Source: Epiperipatus broadwayi
Taxonomy: Eukaryota > Onychophora > Udeonychophora > Euonychophora > Peripatidae
NCBI GenBank assembly: GCA_028023455.1
Contig: JAQFVV010000037.1
Coordinates: forward strand, 1 to 64,000
Length of the DNA: 64,000 nucleotides
Reading direction: 5' to 3'
Shown: positions 11,829 through 22,760 of the stretch, one piece after another
Layout of the letters: each line of letters begins with the position of its first letter
Position numbering within the stretch: position 1 is the first letter of the stretch
The notes under the pieces: model-generated
The model's input: the letters and a program-made list of their open reading frames with translations, nothing else
Told to the model about the DNA's origin: nothing
Database searches by the model: none
Position numbers and translations under genes: made by a program

Positions 11829-12283
11829 TTTTTCAATTATTATGAATATTGTTAGTATGACGAAGTTTTATTAAAAATATACATAAAAAAAATCAAGGAA
11901 CCTTAGCAAAATGCTACTCTGTGACTGAATTAAATTCTATTTAACATAGATCAAATATATTGTTAGTAGGGAGGGAATTTAAATTTTTCTCAGGGAGTGG
12001 TTCAATGAATTATTTAAATATTGGTTGATAAATGGGTATCTAGTTATTTTTAATTAGAGAGTAAAAAATAATAAGAAAATCACACAAACCTTCATCAATC
12101 TTCAGTTGATTGGCACCGGTAATGCTCTCCTTCTTTGTTTCTTTTTTGAAGAGACCCTGCTTATGAGGCTTTTGCCTTTCGGAATGCTATTTAAAGCTTT
12201 TACTTTCTTTTACTTAAACCTGTTATAAACATTAATTCTTATTAAGCGCATGGTCAGCACCATGTACATACTTAACCTAGATG
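11829..12283. other. AT-rich DNA, no feature recognised
   Basis: A slightly GC-richer patch at about 12090-12200 contains CTTTTGCCTTTCGGAATGC and could be part of an unrecognised repeat. Nothing else is visible. Confidence 0.4.
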
Positions 12284-12570
12284 TAATTAAAGAGAATTTA
12301 AATCTAGACTTTCAAACTCTCTACAGTCAATCACTCTTTCCAATATAACTGACACACATAACCATACATATGAACAAAAATAATCTCCAATATATGTATT
12401 TCATGCTGATCTGGATCAACTGATGAGTACTGGTTCAGCATGAAATATGTATATTGGAGATCATTTATCCTTTTCACATTATGTTCTCATGTGTGTTGTT
12501 TATATTGGATAGAGTGGATAATTGTAGGGAGTTTGAAAGTCTGAGTTCAAATCCCCTTTAATTAAACCTG
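12284..12570. mobile_element. Family A fold-back copy
   Basis: The left arm (about 12284-12410, minus orientation) and right arm (about 12411-12570, plus orientation) are inverted copies. Both end in the T-arm-like motif AGTCTGAGTTCAAATCCCC or its complement. The hammerhead-like core sits at the centre, with only its 3' half duplicated on the left. The arms share TAATTAAA at their outer edges, so the exact ends are uncertain. Confidence 0.7.
12411..12462 (+). ncRNA. Hammerhead-like motif, family A
   Basis: CTGATGA is at 12420-12426 and GAAA at 12442-12445, so both core boxes are intact. Stem II is GTACT/AGCAT with one mismatch. The stem III region TATGTATA is close to a palindrome. Stem I is CAA with TTG and weak beyond. 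A folding partner in the same RNA could compete, because the left arm carries the complementary strand. Confidence 0.55.
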
Positions 12571-14394
12571 TATGTGCATATGAAGTAAAATCATTTGGAA
12601 GCGAGATCACTTGAAAAGGTGGACTTCTGAAATGAAAATGCCTAACCCCCTTCCCTGTCCAGATCTAATCTTCATTTATTTGAGTTTAAAATATTATATT
12701 GTACAATATTAAAAAAAAAAGATGTGCAGAAAGTGGTGATAAATTAATAATCAAAGCATAACTTGGTTAAGAATTAATAAATACATACAGTACATGCAAA
12801 ATAAACACAAAAGAACTTTTAATAAATATTGTATAGGAAAGATTCAAGAGTAATCATTATGCTTTTTGTAATTAAAAACGTTTTTAATACATTATCATTA
12901 AAATTCAGTACGAGTTTCTTTACTTACATATAATACCCCAAGATGATGCATTAATTTTATCCATATTCTTCACGAAGTGTTGGCATTAATCACATTAGCT
13001 CATACATTCTTTGTTTCATTTAATAAATAACATTATATAATATTGTCCATACATAGATTTTAATATAGGTTATTCTGAAATTTTACTTTATTTGATTTTT
13101 GATTCAATCACCTACTAGTTATCGGGGAGAAGGGTTGCCTTTACTTTGTTGATGCAGATATTATTACTAGATGCTACTGACATCAGTTTCTGGTGATCAT
13201 ATGAATAATTATTTTCCTGAATGATCTATCCTGTTTAGGTTAGCTGTGTAAATGAATTCATTTTTGTGATGTTAAGAATCCATCTACTTCTTTCATCTTG
13301 AACATTAGCAAATCACTCTATGTTTTTTTTTTTTAATAAATTGAATCATGAGGACAATCAAATTAGGACAATTTAATCTTCGTCCTTTAAGTTTCAAATG
13401 AGAATTCAGATCTGATCTGGTCAAGTATCCAGTTATTTATTTTCCTTGTACATAATATTCTCAAAATTATTCATCAAATACATAACAGTTCAACATCAAT
13501 GTGAACCCTCGCACTATTCATAAGCATACTGATTTTATATCATTAAGTTATAAAAAACATCCTATCTTGAACAAGAGACTGGTATATGTTCCTACATGTA
13601 AATATTTTTGCCCAATTTTATACTTAGAACTCTATTTGCTATGTAAAAGACAGTAAAAATATATGCTGTAGCAGTGAATGGCAACAGTGAAGATGCAATG
13701 TGTGTGTGGTTGATTATGGAGATCCAGGTTCATAGATTGTCACCCATCTCTATTACTTATAGTTTTCTTCTTATAAATTTCCAAGCAATAAACCATTTAA
13801 TTATTTTTATTTTACTGATGATAATCACAAATTATTCATTAGTTATAAAATGCTAATGCTTCACTACTTAACATGTCTATGAGTAGAGAACATAAATTGC
13901 AATTAGAACCATAAGTAGCAAAAAAAAAGTATCATGTAAAACTATCTATATGACATTTTAAAGTAAGGGTATCTTTATGAAGTCAAATTATTTTTTAAAA
14001 ACAAACGTTAAAATATCTGGAAGAGTGCTTTTAATATAATCTTTTAATAATCCACAAACATTCCTTCTAAGTCTTTAATTTTCAACTCTTAGTAATATTG
14101 TGGTTTTAAACACAGTTATAATGTGTTATACAATAATAAAGTGTGGTAGTGTCATCTTTCTTTTGACTTTAATAAAGAAGGATGATCCTTTATATATACA
14201 TATAGTTCCAATTTTAATATTCAAGGGATCTAAGTCAAAAATTAAATAGATATCTTAACTGGATTGTGAAACCCTCTGACACAAATATATATATACTTGA
14301 AAAATGACAATAAAAAATTCTCCATTTGAAAAGTATCAATCCACAATTATATGCATGTTGTGTTTGCATACCTAAAATTCAGTAAAATTTCTTA
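12571..14394. other. AT-rich DNA, no gene recognised
   Basis: No element family recognised except a possible continuation of family A flanking sequence (ATCACTTGAAAAGG near 12605, similar to ATCATTTGAAAAAG near 16017). The 60-codon frame at 13674-13856 is unsupported. Confidence 0.45.
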
Positions 14395-15077
14395 TGATAG
14401 TCAATAGTACTCTGAATCATGCTTGTTAGCCCATAAATTTATCTGCAAATTTCTTCCTCTGTTCTTTTCTTTTTGAGAATTTTTTTTTTCTGGAAGTATG
14501 TTTTGATAATCTTTCCTGAGACATTTTCTGTACATGTCCATATCATTACATTTGCCTTGTCCTGGTTTTTCTACTATAGTGTGTTCAATATTACTTAAAT
14601 TTTTTGCTTGCCTGTTCTCCTTGAATTTTTACAAATTTTCATCAACAATCTATTTTTGTAAAAACCAATTCCTTTTCTATTCTTTCCTTTTACCATATAT
14701 AATACTTTTCATTATTTTTAAATAATTATTTATTAAGTTTCAATATACTTTGCTTTCTCTCAGAGCTTCATCTATTCTTCATGCCTAGATACTGATATTC
14801 CTCATATATTTCAATCAATGTTCATATATCCTGATGTATTTTCCAGATACATTTTATTTTATTTTCTTCCAGACCCCATTTTTTATCTTCCTCTATGAAT
14901 TTTTGAAACAAATCATCACTTGTCCACAATTATTTGATCATCAAATGTAGCATCATGTATAAAGTATCATTATTACTTAAAGGAATAATTATTTCTATAT
15001 ATTTTAAGAGCTTATTGTAGATATATTTTGAATAATTTATATGATAAGTAACATCCTTGCTTTACTCATTTGGTTAC

Positions 15078-15111
<34 letters not shown>

Positions 15112-15565
15112 TAACTGTCATATAGTTAATTCCTTTCAGGTCTTTTAAGAATTCTATCACATGATTTTTAATGTTTGTACACAAAAGAAATATGTCTTGA
15201 TTAATTGCTATTTCCTTTTCTATTATTTGTGTCACACAATGCAAATGATCTAACATGAATCTCTCATTTGTGGCACCTGTTTATTCTTCTGCTTCCAAAC
15301 TTCTGTACCTAAATTTAATTTTATTTCTTACAATTTTTCCATATACTTGACTCATCAAATTAATAATCACTATAATATGCACAGCTGTCTTTTCTACTCT
15401 TTTTAATAAATTGTTGTAATAGATAACATTTTTCATTCAGTAGGAGTCTCATTTCAGTTAATAGTCTTGAATTAAAATACTGAAACAAAGTTTTAGTTTT
15501 TTAAAAAATTCAAATAGGATTCCAACAGGTCCAGCCTTTTTCTGCTTTAGTGATTTATATGTTAA
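14395..15565 (-). pseudogene. LINE reverse transcriptase remnant
   Basis: On the minus strand several shifted and interrupted frames spell, in order, hallmarks of a LINE reverse transcriptase. They are KKAGPVGI near 15530 (the 'KA.GPDGI' start of the domain), a palm-like stretch DHLHCVTQIIEKE near 15230, KWGLEENK near 14870, EEYQYLGM near 14780, and a C-terminal GHVQKMSQERLSKH near 14540. The order and spacing agree with the C-terminal half of an endonuclease-bearing LINE. Many stops and frameshifts, and a (TA)n expansion at 15081-15109, show that it is dead. The 5' part and the YADD-type catalytic box were not found. A link to the remnant at 51830-52400 is possible but unproven. Confidence 0.7.
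15081..15109. repeat. (TA)n microsatellite
   Basis: About fourteen TA units inside the LINE remnant. Confidence 0.95.
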
Positions 15566-15844
15566 CACTATAAAAAAGTTACAAAAAAGTAAATTATTGT
15601 CAAATTATAGTAATTTTCTATTTATATAATACTAAACAAATCAAAATGTGTTTGAAGAGTATATTTGGGCTAGGGATAATTGCTATATTAATAAATAATT
15701 AGTAATAATCATTAATAGATGTGTATAAAGTGTTTTATGTTAAAGTTGTGACTGCAGAAAGTTTTACACTTGTAATCAAACTATAATAATTTGCTATCTA
15801 TATAATACTAAATACATGATGAAAATATGTTTAAAAGATCATGA

Positions 15845-16130
15845 TCTACGCCAACTGTTGAATGTTGGTTCAGTACATCTTGGGGATAATTTATCCATTT
15901 CACATCTTTGGTCATATATTTCAGGAATATGTGACAAAATAGAAGTTTGAAATATATCTAAAATATATACATGAAGTTAAATTTGGGTATATCTAAAACA
16001 TGTATATATGTCTGGATCATTTGAAAAAGCAAACTGGATACATCAAAATGTTACCATAGTGACAGCGGTTGGTCTGACTTCTGGGCGGATGGATGGTTGC
16101 AATAGGATTGTGATAAGGTGAAAGATGCAC
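15845..16130 (+). mobile_element. Family A-like remnant
   Basis: CCAACTGTTGAATGTTGGTT then CAGTAC and ATCTTGGGGATAATTTATCC align with the A-like hammerhead at 17907-17952, but the GAAA segment is deleted. Further right, GGATCATTTGAAAAAGCAAA and a GC-richer patch (16060-16130) may be the rest of the element. It is an old copy and the limits are guesses. Confidence 0.35.
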
Positions 16131-16860
16131 CAATAGAAACAAAAACTTGGAAATATATATTTGAATTTCTTAAGATATATTTTCATTTATATCACAATAT
16201 GCATCCAGTCATAAGATAATATCCAAGCTCATATAATGCTTCAGAAGTTCTTTCATAGTTTTCTATGTTAAAATATTTTTATAAATATATTAAATAATCT
16301 CCACACTTCCACACCTTAAGATACAATAAATGATAATGTGAAAGAGCGTTTGATTTTTAAAAAATCAGATATATTAATCTTTAACTGAGGTTTAAAGTTT
16401 ATGTCTGTAATAAAGATAATCTCTAGTTTAGTAAATGATTAGTGATTATCATTACTGTATTTATCTAAAGTGGATTATCTCACAGTTATGGGTGGAGTGA
16501 GTTTGACACTTGTAAATCAAAATGTTAAAATATTACAGAGAAATCCCAAAATATTAAGTTGTTATTTAATGCCCTCTATAGTTGATACTATACCTTGGTT
16601 TACTATAGTCTAAAAATATATATGGAAATTATATTCAGAATCATTGAAATATAAAATTTTAACTTCATAATCATGCAAATGTTTTTTGTTTTTCTTTAAA
16701 AAAAAAAAAAAAAAAGTTGACCTGTGAAATTTTATGAACTTTTGCTCATTTTATTAACAACAAGCAACAACACTTTTTATCAAATAACTCCAAAGAGCAC
16801 ACACACACATTGAAAATTAATTTCATCTTTAGTTAAAAAACTACCATTTGTTCTTTATTT
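16131..16860. other. AT-rich DNA, no feature seen
   Basis: No coding or repeat content recognised before the next SINE. A poly(A) run lies at about 16699-16715. Confidence 0.5.
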
Positions 16861-16998
16861 GCGGATCTTGTTTTTTTTTTTATGTCATAGCATCGGCCGG
16901 GACGCGAACCCACAACCGTCTGCAACCAACTACATGCTTGCATGGCGGCTGCGACACCTCTCGGCTAACAACGCAAGACTACGCGGATCTTGTTTTTT
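16861..16998 (-). mobile_element. tRNA-derived SINE with target duplication
   Basis: The SINE (about 16877-16982, minus strand) is bounded by a perfect 16-bp direct repeat GCGGATCTTGTTTTTT at 16861-16876 and 16983-16998. Read on its own strand it runs GCGTTGTTAGCCGAGAGG, a diverged anticodon region, GGGTTCGCGTCCCGGCCGATGC, TATGACATA and poly(A). The exact duplication shows retrotransposition by target-primed reverse transcription and fixes the element ends. A 76-codon frame across it is not a gene. Confidence 0.9.
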
Positions 16999-17540
16999 CA
17001 TTTAATTTTTATACATATCAGTGCAATTTTATTTTTATTAAATCTAATTGTTTACAAAAAAATACCAAAAATAGGTGAAAGATATTGATTTAACAGCATT
17101 TATTTAATTTTACCAATACGTTTCTGAAAAAAGTTTTAAATCGAAGTGTGTTTTATTAAAGCTTATTTTTGAGTGGCTTTAAAAATTATAATTTTGGAGA
17201 AAAATGTCATTATCAACAAGTTAATTGGTTATGTCTTTCAGGAACAAATTTGAATTATGTTCCACAACATGGCACTAAAAAACCATTGGATTTTCTGCAA
17301 ACTCCATCTTGTATACGCTTCTCTTGTAAACGTGATCCTCTATAACTTTTTAAATCATTGTTTAAAATTTCTTTTTTAAAATTTATTTAACTAACATCTG
17401 CTGTTTTGTGAACATTCTACCTGCAGAAGGGGGGAGAGGAGAACAAAAAGTTAAAGAGAAGTCATGTTGTGATGATATGAATCAATGTGCGAAGCTCAAA
17501 TATATCACCCATAAATGGTATTTTAGTTTGTTTATTTGGG
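16999..17540. other. AT-rich DNA, no feature seen
   Basis: Between two SINEs; includes an A/G-rich patch at 17425-17465. No protein or RNA gene recognised. Confidence 0.5.
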
Positions 17541-17636
17541 TTTTTTTTTTTATATGTCAAAGCGTTGACCGGGAAGCGAACCCGGGCCAGTTGCTTGGTA
17601 GGCAGCTATGCTAACCGCTAGGCCACCACGCTCAAG
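17541..17636 (-). mobile_element. tRNA-Gly-like SINE, second subfamily
   Basis: On the minus strand: CTTGAGCGTGGTGGCCTAGCGG, anticodon-like loop CTACCAA, GCCCGGGTTCGCTTCCCGG, CAACGCTTTGACATATA and poly(A). The acceptor halves can pair and the T-arm is intact, so it keeps a recognisable tRNA-Gly shape. The poly(A) tail and the family-wide TTCGCTT T-loop mark it as a SINE. Confidence 0.85.
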
Positions 17637-17906
17637 TTCATTATAAACTATATATTTTTAGAAAGCTTATTACTGTTCATTTACTTCACATATTCAATCT
17701 AATAAGGATGTGTTTATTCAATAGTAATTTCATTGCATCATATTTTTCAAGCTGAAACCCATATTCCTATTACTTTGCTATCATAGTTTAAGAATCTTAC
17801 AAAAGCAAGAAAATATTAATTTCAACTTTACAGATATATTAAACAACCTCCATACTTCCCAATTCTTTTTAAATTCATATAAATAAAGATACAATAAAAA
17901 ACAAAT

Positions 17907-17952
17907 AACCCCGAAGATGCATTTCGTACTGAAGCACTCATCAGTTGGCCAG
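17907..17952 (-). ncRNA. Hammerhead-like ribozyme motif with intact core (A-like)
   Basis: Minus strand: GGCCAA, CTGATGA (complement of 17938-17944), stem II GTGC-TTCA-GTAC including the canonical G10.1-C11.1 pair, GAAA (complement of 17922-17925), the palindromic stem III ATGCAT, and then C as the predicted cleavage nucleotide. This is the only copy in which every invariant core base and the 10.1/11.1 pair are canonical. The 3' side of stem I reads TTCGG where related copies have TTGG, so stem I has one mismatch. Flanks (AAATAACCCC; AGATCACTATCTCTCATATATATATATG) are A-family-like. Confidence 0.7.
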
Positions 17953-17984
17953 ATCACTATCTCTCATATATATATATGGTAAAT

Positions 17985-19640
17985 AAAAATGTAACAATTT
18001 AATAATTTCAACTTCTTTGGTTTATTTCTCAGCAAATTCAAAATATACATTATAAATATTAGTTGTTCTATGTGGCTGTTGTTTTACCAACAACGGAAGT
18101 TAAATTGAGTAATATATCTTTTTACCTCTCTTACTTTATTATCCATTATTTATTCAGAATTCTCCACTCTAAATAATGGCCCTTTATTTTTTTAAATCCT
18201 TATACTCTTGATCATTCTAAAATTAAATTTTGAAATCATCTCTACTAAATCTAGAAATTGAAAAGTAATGATTGCCTTTAGTTTGTTCAGACTTCTTTTC
18301 CAATTTGAATAATAAATAACATAGGCAATTTATTCCAAAAAAAAAAAAAAAATCTTTTCTTTAGTCAAGAATTTAAATTACAAATAATAGATCATTTTCA
18401 TTGAAATTATAATAAAAGCTAAATGTTATTCTAATTATCTTTTAGAATTATGTATTGGAAATTTATCTAAATATTAGAAAATAGTTAAGAAAGAAAAGTA
18501 AAAAAAAATCAGAATTAGCTTCATACGATATAGCTAATAAATGTTTTGACTAAATTAATTATATATATATTGCTAAACTTTACATTAATATAAAAGTTTA
18601 AAAAAACCTTTTATTACGAAAGATAAGATCAATGAAAAGTTTATTTCTCAATGTACATGCAATATTATATAATTTTAGGAGTATTTTTAAAAAAAAATAC
18701 TATTAATATCCTTTATTAACATAAGTAATCGTTTTTCCATATCCAAGTCATTTGGTTTCTAACCTTCATGCAAATATTAAAATTTGTGGACAGTGAACCA
18801 TATAAACACTGATAGTTTAATTGAAATGTTATGATGTGAACCAAAATAGTTAATATAAAACTAAAATACTAAACTTTATACATTTTTAACATGTGTATAC
18901 TGTATAATTATTATTGATGTATGTAATAGACAAATTCTCAATTGAGAACTGACAATATGAAGATTTAAGAACAGATTTAAGGTGGGATCCCATCAGCCGT
19001 GACAAGCTCCTAAATCACTATCAAAATGGACTTGGAATTTTATTTATATTACGCATGTTCTCATTTGTTTTATTTCAAAGTGTAAAAGTTGACACCCCAT
19101 GCACAATTAATTGCATTTCTCTTTCTAACTAACAATCACACATACAATTTTTAGATAAAAATATGATCAATTTTCTTTTTTTTTTTACAAACCTTATCAT
19201 TAAAATATATAAAGATGTTATTTACTTTATAAAATTATTAATGTCTTGTTTTTACCCAATTAATAAGCGTGGACACAAATATATTCTAGTCAAGTAGGAA
19301 TTTAATTCAATATAAACCATAGCAATTGAATTAAATATGGCATATAACATAACCAGTTATAAAATTAGAACTATATTATATATTAAGTGCATTTAAATGC
19401 CCTTTATTAGCACAATAGACTTGAATCTTATTTACATTTTATGAATTTCTTAATGTATATATATATAGTACATTTGCACATCAAAATATCAACAACAAAA
19501 AATAGTATTACAAAAAAAGACATTAATAAATTGAGAAAGTACATTTTTAAGGATGTGTTATCTGAATCACTCTCTCTCTCTCAAAAAAAAAGATATTCTT
19601 TTTGTGATAAACATTTGATGGTGATCTTTATGTAATGCTC
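17985..19640. other. AT-rich DNA, no gene recognised
   Basis: No recognisable coding or repeat content; poly(A) runs and short AT tracts only. The 64-codon frame at 19441-19635 is unsupported. Confidence 0.5.
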
Positions 19641-19645
19641 TGTGC

Positions 19646-19712
19646 AATTTGGCACAACAATAGTAACAGGCTTGGAATCAAGAGGTCCCAGAATTAATTC
19701 TGGCACATGAAC
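19646..19712 (+). repeat. tRNA-like repeat fragment
   Basis: TTTGGCACAA, an anticodon-arm-like GGCTTGGAATCAAG, and a T-arm-like GTCCCAGAATTAATTCTGG resemble a decayed tRNA-derived SINE. The segment at 22130-22235 (opposite strand) is related: GACTTTGGAATCGG, then GATTGATTCTGGGAC. The D-arm is missing in this copy, so a functional tRNA is excluded. Confidence 0.35.
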
Positions 19713-19714
19713 TT

Positions 19715-20312
19715 TGTTGTATTTGGTTACGCTTACAGGTTCGGTTCCAAATCAACAGACACAAAAGCATAACTACTCAGCAATTAATATGTACAATTTA
19801 TTAGTCCAAAAATATACACACATTAGTTAAACAAACGAATAAATACAGTTGATACAATTGAATGCTGAGATAGTCGAGCCGAGTACGGAACTCAATTCTA
19901 GCTAAATGATTAGCCTGCCTCTTGAACTCTGGTAAGACTTCCAGTTATGTATTTAGCTTGCCTCAAGTCAACGCTAATTCGGACATAGCAGTTTCCAGTC
20001 CGTAGATGGACTTGCCTCACTGTGTGGATGTCACGATAATGAATAGAGAGAGTACCCTTGCTGATGGCAGAGGGTTTAATAGAGAGCATATTCAGTCATT
20101 CAGATTGACAGAAGTAATTGCTCTCTGCCTTGTCTCCAAAAGGCTGACTATTTAATGGCAGATCTCCTACCTTACTGGAAACATGCAGATTTGGTGCACG
20201 AACCTCAGTGAAGGATTTAATCCCTTTGAATAGCAACAGGGTGCTAGCCAATCAGGTAAGGGATCTTCTAAAGGCAAGGTCAGATATGACAAACTTCTTT
20301 TGAATTCCCACA
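19715..20312 (-). mobile_element. Solo-LTR-like block
   Basis: Read on the minus strand the block starts TGTGGGAATTC and ends AAATACAACA, giving the TG...CA termini of an LTR, with an AATAAA signal (complement of 19797-19802) about 80 bp before the end. It is clearly less AT-rich than its surroundings. A 4-6 bp target duplication was not found, no second LTR copy or internal domain is nearby, and no open frame is present. An unrelated unique repeat is the alternative. Confidence 0.5.
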
Positions 20313-22129
20313 CAATAAAGCCATTAGCCACTTTTTAAATTTATTATGAAATGATAAAAATACAATGTCTGATGATAAATTCATAATTTTAAATAAACAA
20401 TTACTTATTTATTAGCAGAAGTTTTTTCTTGCAAAATGTAATAATTAATATTTGCATCATTATAAGAAAATTAAATGTTCATTAAAATGGCCTCAAACTG
20501 CAAAATTAGTTATAGTAGCAATTCTTCCACGCAAAAAAAGAAGTCATTAAGTCCACAGCAATCTCTGAATCTATACAGTTCTCTCTTACAATGCAGTAAA
20601 TGACTTGATTTCCCTCTTGATTTTTTACAATAGACTTCATACAGATTCAGTGCTTTCTGACACAATATACTACCATCAAAATATTTTTTATTTATAACCT
20701 CAGCTAAAAATGTAATGCTTTTCCAGTCTTCACCAAATATTAACCATATTCTATAGTCAAAACTCTAACCCTTCCAGAAGTGCAAGCAATCCTAGAATTT
20801 CTTTTTCTCTCTGAATAATTTTGAGAACTGAGGCTTTGTTTTTATTGATCAAATATTTTTCTTACAAAACTATATTAATGATGACTTTCATTTTCTCACA
20901 TGAAGGAAGCATTTACATTTATTTTAGGCTTGGCAGAATTGAAACTATTCTAAATAAATTTTTAGAAGTAACACAATGCATGTGAAAACTTCCACAAGTT
21001 TGCAAGAATGTATCGTAATGAGCCAGATATGGCGGAGTAGCAAACAAGTGATTAAACATACACAAATTTCAAATCAATATATGAATTTCTAATTTTATTT
21101 TTCATTTCATATTTTTTTAAAATCTGGAGTTAAAAAATTCATGAGTTCTGTTATTGTGGATATATTTTTATTTAATTGTAAGCAAATACCAACAATTAAT
21201 ACATTCTATTAACTTAAGTCAACTTTATTGGTCGATTAAATAGAAATATTTTTATAAAATTTTAAACATACATTATTTTTGTTGTATTGTTTTAATACTT
21301 ACCCACAAACCAGTCTAAGGTTTTTCTGAAATTTTGAATTGGTATTGTTTTAGATGTTTTCTTTAATATTGGAAGTTTTAATTTTTCAAACGTAGGGCCC
21401 CTTCAATATTTATTAGACTTATAACAAGCAGTGCTGCTATCTTATATATAAAATCCCTATTTTGGTGAAAGTATGTTTGTTCATAAGACTGTCACATATC
21501 AAATTCACAATCAATTAAAAAAATATTAAGTTTATGCAAACAAAGTAATTCCACCATTAATAAAAAATGCTTTAAAAAAAATCACTACATGTGCTTTTAA
21601 CTACAGAGCTTATAACATTTAAATTCTGAAGAAAATGTGATTACAATACATAAATTCATGTTTGAAATATTTAGTGAGAAGAAAAGTAAATGCCATGGTA
21701 CCATATTTATATTTAGTTTTAATTAGCATATAATTAAAATTGAAATGATGGCCTTTTAGGATGGAGTAAAATTCTCACATTTATTTATATAATATTAAAA
21801 TCTTTTATTTAATTTATGTTAAATCTTAAAAAAAAATTGTTAAAGCCACCAATTAAAAAAAACACAGCCTATTTAGGCTGGGTATATTTGGTTTAATGAA
21901 TAATATTTGTAGTTTAATTTCCACTATACTCTCATGCAAAGTAGGATAATCTTGTCTAATGAATAAATAATAAAAAATATTAAATAGTGCTATGGTTTAT
22001 TTTTTTCACAGTGGTAAAATGGTTAGACATGAAAATTCATACAAATCTAACATAAATGTAACATATAATTAGATCTTGGTGATAAAAATGAAAGCTATAA
22101 AATAAAAACAAAATGCAAATGGCTTTTTT
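20313..22129. other. AT-rich DNA, no gene recognised
   Basis: Featureless AT-rich sequence. No splice-bounded open frame or repeat family noticed. Confidence 0.5.
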
Positions 22130-22235
22130 CTCAGGAGTTCATAAGAAGTTTGAGTCCCAGAATCAATCCAGGTCCCTACCGATTCCAAAGTCAGAGGCTC
22201 TATGAACTGTGCCAAATCACATTCTGATATTATAT
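22130..22235 (-). repeat. tRNA-like repeat fragment
   Basis: On the minus strand: TTTGGCACAG, CTTTGGAATCGG, GGACCTGGATTGATTCTGGG, CTCAAACTTC. It shares order and motifs with 19646-19712, so both belong to one old tRNA-derived family. Ends are unclear. Confidence 0.35.
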
Positions 22236-22474
22236 TGCAATAAGCATAGTTTTGACATTGTTATTTTTTTGTCAGAAAATATTTTATAACTAGATTTTTC
22301 CCCAACAACCTCAGCCGAGAATATTAAAAACTATTTAGAATTAAGTTTCAATAGTCTGATACAGAATTTTAATTAATAATCCAATATATGCAGCATTTTA
22401 TGTCTGTTCCCGAATCTTCTAGTAATAAAATGATGTGAACTTTTGACCAGAAAGTGCTGTTATATTGCCTTTCT

Positions 22475-22760
22475 TCGGAAAGTTAAATAAAGTTGAAAAA
22501 GTGAGTGAGGATATGAAGAGTGATACTGTTAATAGAAGTAAAATAGAAATGCAATATATAAATTTGCAAGAGGCAATTCATAAGTCAATATATGACAAAT
22601 AAAAACCAATAAATTGCTATTATCAGAATGAATGTGGACTTAGAATCAAAACAATATATTTTAAAAATGAATTACTTTTACACAATTATATTATTTTAAC
22701 AGAGACCTGGTTGAATGAAGCTATTGATGATAAATATATTTGATCATAGATATAATATAT
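22475..22760 (+). pseudogene. LINE endonuclease fragment, 5' piece of a split LINE
   Basis: The frame reads NCYYQNECGLRIKT near 22610-22650 and LTETWLNEAIDDKY near 22700-22735. These match the start of the apurinic-type endonuclease of CR1/Jockey-group LINEs ('YYQNVRGLRTK' and 'LTETWL'). The frame is cut at 22760 by a 2.2-kb insertion and appears to resume at 24982 with YRCDRKYAIEIRGRG, the next endonuclease motif. Stops before and after show decay. The reverse transcriptase of what is probably the same element follows at 28013-29317. Confidence 0.7.
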
